A program made the position numbers and the translations under genes. A model generated the notes under the pieces. The model saw only the letters and a list, made by a program, of their open reading frames with translations, did no database searches and was not told the origin of the DNA. A stretch of DNA of 11,663 bases, taken from assembly GCA_903834645.1 (NCBI GenBank), contig CAILKA010000290.1, positions 1 to 11,663 of the forward strand, read 5' to 3'. Source of the stretch: an uncultured beta proteobacterium. Lineage in GTDB: Bacteria > Pseudomonadota > Gammaproteobacteria > Burkholderiales > Burkholderiaceae_C. Below are positions 1-5,963 of this stretch, piece after piece; positions within the stretch are counted from its first letter, which is position 1; each line of letters starts with the position of its first letter.

Positions 1-1
1 G

Positions 2-379
2 GCCGTGCTGCGCGACAACGCGCGCGCGGCGGCACTGCACGAGCCCGCCTACAGCATGGTGGCCTACCCCTGGGCGCAGCGCTACCAGCAGAGCAACCAG
101 TGGGCCATCGAGACGCTGGCGATGGCCGCGCTCGGACGCCGCATCGACCGCCAGGAGGCGCAGGCCTGGCTGCTGGTGGCGGGCTACCGGCCCACGACCT
201 TGCAGCTCGGGCCACTGGTGCGGCTGGGTGCGCGGATGACGGCCGCCAACGTGGCCTTCGACGACCACCCGAACGACAAGCGCTTTGCCGACCGCATCGA
301 GACCACCACGGCCGACTCGGTGCTCGACTGGCTCTCGGTCTCGCCGCAGCTGGCCGGCGCGCTGACGGTCGTGCGCTGA
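2..379 (+). CDS. C-terminal part of a DUF2145-like protein (5' end outside window)
   Basis: The reading frame is open from the first bases and ends at TGA 377-379, so about 125 C-terminal residues are present and the true start lies upstream; the in-frame GTG at position 5 is not a credible start. The visible part contains a patch reading YPWAQRYQQSNQWAIETLA (about residues 20-38), which recalls the asparagine/tryptophan-rich region of DUF2145 proteins of Burkholderiales. From memory, those proteins are exported or membrane-associated and of unknown function. The rest is a helical tail without cysteines or obvious metal ligands. No signal peptide can be judged because the N-terminus is missing. 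The gene converges on the PNPOx-like gene with only 10 bases between the stop codons. The frame is secure from codon usage and the convergent layout; the family name rests on pattern memory and is only moderately certain. Confidence 0.6.
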   Translation, partial: AVLRDNARAAALHEPAYSMVAYPWAQRYQQSNQWAIETLAMAALGRRIDRQEAQAWLLVAGYRPTTLQLGPLVRLGARMTAANVAFDDHPNDKRFADRIETTTADSVLDWLSVSPQLAGALTVVR

Positions 380-393
380 GCGCGGCGGCTCAG
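376..393. terminator. Short inverted repeat spanning two convergent stop codons
   Basis: CTGAGC (376-381) and GCTCAG (388-393) are perfect 6-base arms around a 6-base loop. The left arm contains the TGA of the upstream forward gene and the right arm contains the complement of the TGA of the reverse gene. There is no T-tract on either strand, so this is not a classical intrinsic terminator. It could slow polymerase or protect 3' ends in both directions, or be a by-chance repeat created by the two stop codons. Confidence 0.3.
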
Positions 394-983
394 GGGATGA
401 GCCACTGCGCGCAGCCCTGCGCATCCACCCCGGCCCGGCGCGGGCCGTGGCGCCGGTCCAGCTCCAGCCAGTCGAGCGCCATCACGCGCGCCGACAGCAG
501 GGCCAGGTGGTGCACGGCCTGAGGCTCGTCTGCGATGCCGGCCGGCTCGCCGCCGGTGCCCCACCCCCCCTGCAACCCGGCCGTACCGGGCGGCGCGGGC
601 GCCAGGTAGTCGCGTGCAGCGGGCTGCCCCGCCACGCGCGCCCAGGCAGCCTGCACGCGCGCGCCATCTTCCTCGACCCCGATGCGCACCTGTGCGCGCA
701 GCTGCCAGCTGAGCCGGGCGCACCAGAAGACGAGCACGCCGCGCCCGTCGGCACGCAGCTGCGACACCTTGGGGCTGCGCCGGTCGGTGTAGCACACGAG
801 TTCGCCCAGCGCCGCGTCGGCGCCGCGCAGCACCACCGTGCGCGCCTGGGGCGAGCCTTGCGGATCGACGGTGGCCAGCACCGGCAGCCGCCAGCCGTGG
901 TGGCGGTCCCGGCTTGCGCGCACGAGTTCGGACCACAGCCGAGCAGGCAGTTCCTCCAGTGCGAGGGGGCGATCTGGGCTCAT
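390..983 (-). CDS. Pyridoxamine 5'-phosphate oxidase-like FMN-binding protein
   Basis: This 197-residue protein has the split-barrel flavin-binding pattern of the pyridoxamine-phosphate-oxidase family, closest in my judgement to the Alr4036-type branch. Visible marks are the barrel strands LPVLATVDPQGSPQARTVVLR (about residues 33-53, shown here as one motif with Arg48 and Arg53), then YTDRRSPKVSQL (about 65-76) and a Trp-Gln-Leu-Arg patch near 93-96 that normally contacts the FMN phosphate. The family uses FMN for small-molecule oxidation or reduction in the cytoplasm; the substrate cannot be read from sequence and true PdxH activity is doubtful. The start ATG (983-981) overlaps the stop of the Nudix gene by four bases (ATGA), making translational coupling likely. 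It is the last gene of a three-gene operon. Confidence 0.82.
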   Translation of the reverse strand: MSPDRPLALEELPARLWSELVRASRDRHHGWRLPVLATVDPQGSPQARTVVLRGADAALGELVCYTDRRSPKVSQLRADGRGVLVFWCARLSWQLRAQVRIGVEEDGARVQAAWARVAGQPAARDYLAPAPPGTAGLQGGWGTGGEPAGIADEPQAVHHLALLSARVMALDWLELDRRHGPRRAGVDAQGCAQWLIP

Positions 984-1681
984 CGCCAGGCAAAGGCCGG
1001 CTGGTCGAAGTGCGCGACCCGCGTGGGCCTCCCGAACAGCAGCCACTCGCGGAACTGGTAGAGGAAGGCCGCCGTGGGCGCGGCGACCCAGGAGCGGCCC
1101 AGAGGCATGCGCAGCACCGGATGCTCGGCGCCGCGCACGTGGTTGAGGATCGGGGCATCCGCGCGCATCAGCTCGTCCCAGGCGATGCGGTGGATGCTCT
1201 GAACCTCGCCGGGCTGTGCCTGCATCTCGCGTGCCGCGCCCGCCCACACCACCACCGGCGTGATCAGGTACCCCGAGCGCGTGGCGTAGTCGTCCAGGCG
1301 CCCCAGCACGTCACCGGCGCTGCAGGCCAGCCCCACCTCCTCATGCAGCTCGCGCAGCGCGGCCTGCTCGGGCGTCTCGCCGGCGTCCAGCCGGCCGCCC
1401 GGCATCGCCCATTGCCCGGCGTGGGCGCGAAGGGTGGCGGCGCGGCGCGTGAGCACGAGTGCAGGCGAGAGGCTCCAGTGCGCGTGGCGCGGCAGGTCGG
1501 GCAGGTCGGCGCCCAGACCCGCCTGCGTGACGGCCACGGCCACGGCGGCGCGGCGCTTGTCGCCCGCGGGCAGCGCTCGAACGGGCACGCAGGCCAGGCG
1601 CTCGCACAGCCAGGGCCGCAGTTCGTCACCGACAGGCCATTCCCACTCGCTCGACACGCCGGCTGCGCCCAGAGCACTCAT
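980..1681 (-). CDS. Nudix hydrolase, CoA-pyrophosphatase-like
   Basis: The 233-residue product contains a complete Nudix box at residues 96-118: Gly96, Glu102, then Arg110-Glu111-Leu, Glu114-Glu115 and Gly117, matching GX5EX7REUXEEXGU. Just before it, LTRRAATLRAHAGQ and PGG (residues 77-96) resemble the UPF0035 motif of CoA pyrophosphatases such as NudL, which cleave CoA or acyl-CoA to phosphopantetheine and 3',5'-ADP in a magnesium-dependent reaction. Compared with a roughly 190-residue NudL core it carries about 40 extra residues, with an N-terminal region (1-50) that looks like an alpha/beta lead-in and a tryptophan- and phenylalanine-rich C-terminus (198-233). The start ATG (1681-1679) overlaps the tautomerase-fusion stop by four bases, and its own stop overlaps the next gene by four. 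Substrate specificity (CoA, NAD derivatives or nucleotides) is inference. Confidence 0.9.
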   Translation of the reverse strand: MSALGAAGVSSEWEWPVGDELRPWLCERLACVPVRALPAGDKRRAAVAVAVTQAGLGADLPDLPRHAHWSLSPALVLTRRAATLRAHAGQWAMPGGRLDAGETPEQAALRELHEEVGLACSAGDVLGRLDDYATRSGYLITPVVVWAGAAREMQAQPGEVQSIHRIAWDELMRADAPILNHVRGAEHPVLRMPLGRSWVAAPTAAFLYQFREWLLFGRPTRVAHFDQPAFAWR

Positions 1682-2253
1682 GCCCGGGGCGCCGCTGCAG
1701 CGCTGCGGTGCTCGGCGAGATCGTTCCAGACTTCCTGGCGCGCCAGCAGGCCGTCGACCACCAGGAACCGGTCGATGAAGCGGATGCCGTCGAACTCCGC
1801 GCCGTCAGGCCACTGGCCATGCAGCACGCCGTGCACGTAGACGACCGTGCCGTCGGCCGCAAAGCACTCGTCGATGCGCTCGATGCGCTTGCCCACGCGC
1901 CGGTAGCGCAAGGCGCTGCGCTGCACCAGTGCCTCGAGGCTGGCTGGCCGCACGCCGCCCGGAAACAACATCTCGAAGCCCGGGGCCAGGAAGCCGCGTG
2001 CACGTTCCAGGTCCCGCGCCTCCATCGCCTGCAGGAAAGCCCGCACCAACTCGCTGGCCACCGGCAACGCTGCGCGCCCTTCGGTGAAGACGCGCCCGTC
2101 GCGTCGGTAGGTGACAGCCTCGTGCACATAGGTGGTGATGCCGGCTTCGGGGCTGGCGATCGTGGCGCGCACGGCCGCCGAGACGCGCTCGACGAGTCGC
2201 TCGCGCACCTCGGCGGGGTAGCCGGGAAGCAGGGTGATCTGGGTGATGGGCAT
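1678..2253 (-). CDS. Tautomerase / SnoaL-like (NTF2 fold) fusion protein
   Basis: The protein has 191 residues and two parts. Residues 1-57 look like a 4-oxalocrotonate-tautomerase-type unit: it begins Met-Pro-Ile-Thr-Gln, so Pro2 would become the catalytic N-terminal proline after Met removal, and is followed by a beta strand, a helix (about 14-33) and a second strand ending at about residue 47. Residues 64-180 resemble a SnoaL/NTF2-like cone fold: a helix (64-87), the phrase FLAPGFEMLFPGG (88-100), then strands around VVYVHGVLHG and the terminal FLVVDGLLARQEVWND. The tautomerase part would move protons in enol/keto acids; the NTF2-like part may bind a small ligand or catalyse isomerisation or hydrolysis. 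I chose the ATG at 2253-2251 because it exposes the proline; the frame extends further upstream to 2376 but that part has no family character. It is the first gene of the operon, reading away from the alkyltransferase. Confidence 0.85.
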   Translation of the reverse strand: MPITQITLLPGYPAEVRERLVERVSAAVRATIASPEAGITTYVHEAVTYRRDGRVFTEGRAALPVASELVRAFLQAMEARDLERARGFLAPGFEMLFPGGVRPASLEALVQRSALRYRRVGKRIERIDECFAADGTVVYVHGVLHGQWPDGAEFDGIRFIDRFLVVDGLLARQEVWNDLAEHRSAAAAPRA

Positions 2254-2273
2254 CGCGGACCGCCTTCGGGTCA

Positions 2274-2299
2274 AGGCCTGGCCTGGCCAGGCCAAGCCT
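2274..2299. promoter_or_regulatory. 26-base near-perfect palindrome between divergent genes
   Basis: The centre TGGCCTGGCCAGGCCA (2279-2294) is a perfect 16-base palindrome. After one mismatched pair (2278/2295) the symmetry continues for four more bases each side, AGGC at 2274-2277 and GCCT at 2296-2299. It lies 20 bases upstream of the tautomerase-fusion ATG and about 75 bases upstream of the alkyltransferase ATG, where a shared operator or a leader hairpin would be expected. The regulator is unknown; part of the symmetry may arise from GGCC/CCTGG-type repetition. Confidence 0.45.
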
Positions 2300-2305
2300 G
2301 TACGC

Positions 2306-2315
2306 CACGATCGTG
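2306..2315. promoter_or_regulatory. Second palindrome, CACGATCGTG, in the divergent region
   Basis: CACGATCGTG is a perfect 10-base palindrome starting six bases after the larger palindrome. It could be part of a regulator site for either divergent transcript. A 10-base palindrome in DNA of this GC content can arise by chance, so support is weak without conservation in relatives. No clear -35/-10 pair was found in 2254-2374. Confidence 0.25.
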
Positions 2316-2374
2316 CCACACGCCTGCGCAAGAAACGGATTGCCCGGCGCGCGCGTTCTGACAGACTGACCGGC

Positions 2375-3289
2375 ATGACAGCGCAAGCCCCTGCACCCCC
2401 CCTGCCTCAACCCGACCCAGGCAGCCACGGGCTCGGGGACCTGGCTGAACAGGCGCGCCACTATGAGGTGGTGGCCCGTGCGATCACGTGGTTGCGCGCA
2501 CGCACCCACGAGCAACCCTCGCTGGAGGACGTGGCCGCGGCCGTGCACCTGAGTCCGTCACACCTGCAGCGCGTGTTCTCGCGCTGGGTGGGCCTGTCAC
2601 CGAAGCGCTTCCTGCAGTTCCTCACGCACGAGCAGGCCAAGGCGCGGCTGCGCGGCTCCAGCCCGGATGCCCACACCCTGGCCGTGGCTGCCGACGTGGG
2701 CTTGTCAGGCCCGGGCCGGCTGCATGCCTTGATGGTGACTTGCGAGGCCGTCACGCCGGCCCAGTGGCGAAGCTTCGGCGAGGGTCTGGCCATAGGCTGG
2801 GGCTTCGGCCCCACCCCCTTCGGCCTGGCGCTGATCGGCTGGACCGACCGGGGCGTGTGCCACCTCGCCTTCGCCACGGGGCCGCAGGCGTCGCTGCTGC
2901 GCGAGCTCGAGCAGTCGTGGCCACGGGCGGTGCTGTCGCGCGATGACGCCGCCGCCGCCTCGTGGCTGACCCGCGTGTTCGCGCAGTGGCCCGAGCCCGG
3001 GCCGCTGCACCTGATCGTGCGTGGCACGAACTTCCAGATCCGGGTCTGGCAGGCGCTGCTGGACACGCAGCCGGGCGATGTGCTCACCTACGGCGAACTC
3101 GCCCGGCGCATCGGCGTCCCGCGCGCCGCGCGCGCGGTGGGCTCGGCGCTGGCGGCCAACGAGATCGGCTGGCTCATCCCCTGCCACCGCGTGGTGCGCG
3201 ACGGCGGGGAGGTGGGACAGTACCGCTGGCAGCCCGAGCGCAAGGTGGCGATGCTCGGCTGGGAGGCTCAGCAGCGCGACCCTGCCTGA
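2375..3289 (+). CDS. AraC-type HTH / O6-methylguanine-DNA methyltransferase (Ada-like, no N-terminal metal domain)
   Basis: The 304-residue protein combines an AraC-family helix-turn-helix domain (about residues 33-132; LEDVAAAVHLSPSHLQRVFSR is the first HTH, reported as one motif, with the GLSPKRFLQF segment after it) with an alkyltransferase domain (about 137-296). The suicide site is Pro-Cys-His-Arg-Val with Cys270 as methyl acceptor; RAVGSALAAN (253-262) holds the arginine that flips the damaged base, and GQYRW with ERK (281-290) matches the family end. It would remove methyl groups from O6-methylguanine in DNA. Ada of E. coli carries an extra N-terminal zinc domain whose cysteine senses methylphosphotriesters; here only about 30 proline-rich residues precede the HTH. 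The ATG at 2375 is preferred because upstream in-frame codons run through the divergent promoter region; no strong ribosome-binding site is visible. Sure of the domain content, unsure of regulatory activity. Confidence 0.93.
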   Translation: MTAQAPAPPLPQPDPGSHGLGDLAEQARHYEVVARAITWLRARTHEQPSLEDVAAAVHLSPSHLQRVFSRWVGLSPKRFLQFLTHEQAKARLRGSSPDAHTLAVAADVGLSGPGRLHALMVTCEAVTPAQWRSFGEGLAIGWGFGPTPFGLALIGWTDRGVCHLAFATGPQASLLRELEQSWPRAVLSRDDAAAASWLTRVFAQWPEPGPLHLIVRGTNFQIRVWQALLDTQPGDVLTYGELARRIGVPRAARAVGSALAANEIGWLIPCHRVVRDGGEVGQYRWQPERKVAMLGWEAQQRDPA

Positions 3290-3305
3290 AGCGGCTGCGC
3301 CCGCT
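3290..3305. terminator. Small inverted repeat between convergent genes
   Basis: AGCGG (3290-3294) and CCGCT (3301-3305) are perfect 5-base arms with a 6-base loop, starting directly after the alkyltransferase TGA and ending 7 bases before the complement of the ThDP-enzyme stop. No T-tract follows. It is a weak candidate for a bidirectional 3'-end structure. Confidence 0.25.
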
Positions 3306-3312
3306 GAGTCGG

Positions 3313-4875
3313 CTACAGCACCGCTTCGATCAGCACCGGCCCACGCCCGCCCATCGCGTTGCGCCACGCCTGCACGAAGGAGGCGGCGGTGTCTGCGCGG
3401 CTGGCGGGCACGCCCAAGCCGCGCGACAGCGCCATCCAGTCCAGATCGGGCCGGTCCAGCGTCAGCATGTCGGTGGCACGCCGGCCCGGCACCCCCGCGC
3501 CCACGCCCGCGAACTCCCCGCGCAGGATCTGGTAGGCCCGGTTGGCAAAAACCACCACCGTCACGTCCAGGCCCTCGCGTGCCATCGTCCACAGGGCCTG
3601 CAGCGTGTACATCGCGCTGCCGTCGCCCGTGAGCGCGATCACCTTGCGCTGCGGGGCGGCGATGGCCGCGCCAACGGCTGCGGGCAACGCGAAGCCGATC
3701 GAGCCGCCCATGCCCGTGAGCCAGTCGTGCGGGGCGGCTGCGCGCGTGGCGCGGTCGAAGCCCCGGCCGGAGGACACGGCCTCATCCAGCACGATCGCGT
3801 GCTCGGGGATCAGCGAGGCCAGCAGCTCACCCAGGTTCGCGGGCGTGAGCGCATCGGCCGTCTCGTGCGGCACCGCCGCACTGCGCTCGACCACCGGCAC
3901 CGCCACCCGGCGCGCCCCGATTGCCTCAGCCAGGGCCTCGAGCGCCTGGGCCGGATCGTGTGCCGGCGTAGCCAGCAGCGTGAAGGCCGTGCCCGGCGCC
4001 TCCAGGCGCCCTGGCTTGCCGGGATAGGCAAAGAAGGCCACCGGCTCGCGCGCGCCCACGAGCACGATGTGCCGGTAGGGCGCGAGCGCGGCCAGTGCGG
4101 GATCCACCACATAGGGCACGCGCGGCACGGCCACGCGGCCCGCGCCGCGCTCGATGCGTGGCCCGTAGAACTCCGACATCACCGCGCAGCCCGTGGCCGC
4201 CTGGATGCGCCCGGCCCATTCGGTGGCCCGCTCGCGCAGCGCCAGGCCGCCCAGCAGCAGCAGCGTGCCCGGCCCGTCGGTGCGCAGCGCTGCAGCCGCG
4301 GCGCGCAGCGCCTCCTCCTGCAGCGCAGCCGGCTCGGCGCACGGCACGGCGCCGAGCACGGGTGGCGGCACGTCCGCCTCGCTCCACGCGAGGTCGGCCG
4401 GCAGCGTGAGCGTGGCGATGCGCCCCGGGCGGGCGCGCGCCTGCACCACCGCCTCGCGCCCATCGACGGCCAGGCCGTCGGTGGAGGCACTCGTGTGCAC
4501 CCAGTGCGACATGGGCGCGGCCACGCCGTGGATGTCGGAAGTCAGCGGTGCGTCCAGGGCCAGGTGGGCGCGGGCGTGGTCGCCCACGATGTTGACGATG
4601 CCCGAGCCGGCCTTCTTCGCGTTGTGCAGGTTCGCCAGCCCGTTGGCCAGGCCTGGCCCGAGGTGCAGCAGCGTGCTGGCCGGGCGGTCGGCGATGCGGC
4701 TGTAGCCGTCCGCCGCACCGGTCACCACGCCTTCGAAGAGGCCGAGCACGCAGCGCATGCCCGGCACACTGTCGAGCGCGGCCACGAAGTGCATCTCCGA
4801 GGTGCCGGGGTTGGTGAAGCAGGTGTCCACGCCCGCATCGAGCAGGGTGTGGACGAGCAGGTGGGCGCCGTTCAA
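3313..4875 (-). CDS. Thiamine-diphosphate-dependent enzyme, acetolactate synthase / benzoylformate decarboxylase-like
   Basis: The 520-residue product has the three-domain layout of the POX/AHAS group: a pyrimidine-binding domain (about 1-160) with the cofactor-activating Glu48 in GLFEGVVTGAADGYSR, a central domain (about 185-330), and a ThDP-binding domain (about 345-520) with the motif Gly417-Asp418-Gly419 through Asn445. Length is close to benzoylformate decarboxylase (about 528) and shorter than most AHAS catalytic subunits. Ser26 in NPGTSEMHF and His71 in LLHLGPG sit where benzoylformate decarboxylase places its active-site serine and histidine, so a 2-oxo-acid decarboxylase or carboligase is plausible; related genes are often called acetolactate synthase large subunit. 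No small regulatory subunit lies beside it. The start is a TTG (4875-4873) supported by a strong ribosome-binding site. It follows bciA by 20 bases and is probably the last gene of the operon. Confidence 0.85.
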   Translation of the reverse strand: MNGAHLLVHTLLDAGVDTCFTNPGTSEMHFVAALDSVPGMRCVLGLFEGVVTGAADGYSRIADRPASTLLHLGPGLANGLANLHNAKKAGSGIVNIVGDHARAHLALDAPLTSDIHGVAAPMSHWVHTSASTDGLAVDGREAVVQARARPGRIATLTLPADLAWSEADVPPPVLGAVPCAEPAALQEEALRAAAAALRTDGPGTLLLLGGLALRERATEWAGRIQAATGCAVMSEFYGPRIERGAGRVAVPRVPYVVDPALAALAPYRHIVLVGAREPVAFFAYPGKPGRLEAPGTAFTLLATPAHDPAQALEALAEAIGARRVAVPVVERSAAVPHETADALTPANLGELLASLIPEHAIVLDEAVSSGRGFDRATRAAAPHDWLTGMGGSIGFALPAAVGAAIAAPQRKVIALTGDGSAMYTLQALWTMAREGLDVTVVVFANRAYQILRGEFAGVGAGVPGRRATDMLTLDRPDLDWMALSRGLGVPASRADTAASFVQAWRNAMGGRGPVLIEAVL

Positions 4876-4882
4876 GCCAGTT

Positions 4883-4888
4883 CTCCTT
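4883..4888 (-). promoter_or_regulatory. Ribosome-binding site deciding a TTG start
   Basis: On the minus strand AAGGAG lies seven bases before the TTG at 4875-4873, inside the 20-base gap after the bciA stop. No ATG or GTG is close, and the residues right after the TTG (Asn-Gly-Ala-His-Leu-Leu) match the usual N-terminus of this enzyme group. This makes TTG the likely start. Confidence 0.8.
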
Positions 4889-4895
4889 CAAGGGG

Positions 4896-5963
4896 TCAGA
4901 ACACCGCGTGCGCGCCGCGATCGTCCTGCACCTCGCCGCGCAGCAGCCGCGCGTAGTGCTCGCGCAGCGTGTCGGCTCCGGTGGAGGGTGTGGCGTCGGC
5001 GTCATAGCGGCCGGTGGCGGGGTCGAGCACGAGCATCGATTCGGTGGCGTAGTAGCGCCCGATGCGCGCGAACTCGGCGCGCTCGGCCAGGGTCGGGACG
5101 AGACGCCCGCCGAGTTCAAGCGCGCCGATGATCGTGTCGAGCAGCCTCACCGGGACATGCTTGACGCGCACCCGGCGGCCAAGCAGTTCGCCCAGCAGCC
5201 GCACCTGGTCCAGCGGCGTCAGCGCGGGGCCGGGGCCGCCCACGGGCAGGATACGGTTGCGGCGAGCCGGATCGTCCAGGCAATCGGCGAGGTAGGCAGC
5301 CAGGTCACGGTCGCTCAGGGGCTTGCAGGCCGTGAGCGTGCCGTCGCCAAAGACCAGGAACGGCTTGCCGCGGCGCACGCGCTCCACCTGCCCGGACAGC
5401 GACTTGAAGAACGCGGTGGGGCGCACGATCGTGTAGTCCAGGCCCGAGGCCGCGAGCGCGCCCTCGAAGGCGAGCTTGGCGTGCTGGAAGGCCAGCAGGG
5501 GCTTTTGCACGCAGATGGCCGACAGCAGCACCACGTGCGACACACCCGCTTCGCGCGCGGCCTGCAGCGCCTGCAGCTGCGCATCATGGTCCACCGCCCA
5601 GGCATCGCGGGGCGATCCGGTGCGCGAGGCCAGGCACGAGACGAGCACGTCGAAGCGCTCGCCGCGTATCGCGTCGCGCGCGAGCGCGCCGGGTCGTGAG
5701 ACGTCCGCCTGGCGCACATCGGCCCCGGGCAGGCTGCGCAGCAGCGAGCCGCTTTCCGGCTGCTCTGCGGTGCGGTCTGAGCCCGCCCGGCCCGCGCGGG
5801 TGGCCACGGGCGGGCGCGGCCGCACCGCGCACACCACGGCGTGCCCGCGCGCTACCAGTTCCTGGGCGGTGGCGCGTCCGATCGTGCCCGTGGCACCGAG
5901 CATCAGCACCCGCCGCGGCAGTGGCGTACCCGCAGCCGGAGGTGTCATGCCGGCGGAACTCAT
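4896..5963 (-). CDS. bciA: Divinyl chlorophyllide a 8-vinyl-reductase homologue (BciA/DVR type)
   Basis: The 355-residue protein is an atypical short-chain dehydrogenase (NmrA-like Rossmann fold). The nucleotide-binding loop is GATGTIGR (23-30). The region from about 179 to 340 carries strings I recall as characteristic of plant DVR and bacterial BciA: RPTAFFKSL, GQVE, GDGTLTACKP, LPVGGPGPALTP and FARIGRYYATESMLVLDP (each seen separately along 181-314). BciA reduces the C8 vinyl group of divinyl chlorophyllide with NADPH in (bacterio)chlorophyll synthesis. An insertion at 52-76, rich in Arg and Gly, is poorly conserved in the family. The ATG at 5963 overlaps the deacetylase stop by four bases (ATGA); a second ATG five codons in (5948) is an alternative start. 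No other bacteriochlorophyll gene is in view, so a role outside photosynthesis is possible. Confidence 0.8.
   Translation of the reverse strand: MSSAGMTPPAAGTPLPRRVLMLGATGTIGRATAQELVARGHAVVCAVRPRPPVATRAGRAGSDRTAEQPESGSLLRSLPGADVRQADVSRPGALARDAIRGERFDVLVSCLASRTGSPRDAWAVDHDAQLQALQAAREAGVSHVVLLSAICVQKPLLAFQHAKLAFEGALAASGLDYTIVRPTAFFKSLSGQVERVRRGKPFLVFGDGTLTACKPLSDRDLAAYLADCLDDPARRNRILPVGGPGPALTPLDQVRLLGELLGRRVRVKHVPVRLLDTIIGALELGGRLVPTLAERAEFARIGRYYATESMLVLDPATGRYDADATPSTGADTLREHYARLLRGEVQDDRGAHAVF

Noticed and set aside
2254..2376. Longer N-terminus for the tautomerase fusion
   Set aside because: It would bury the catalytic proline and contains Arg-rich sequence encoded by the palindromic intergenic region.
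2396..2402. C7 run early in the alkyltransferase gene as a phase-variation tract
   Set aside because: Seven bases is short, similar C7 or G7 runs occur at 564-570 and 6663-6669, and it only encodes a Pro-rich linker in a 70% GC genome.
2962..4956. A 664-codon plus-strand frame opposite the ThDP enzyme
   Set aside because: It overlaps the end of the alkyltransferase gene in another frame and mirrors the codon pattern of the ThDP gene; the composition is dominated by Arg, His and Gly and shows no motif.
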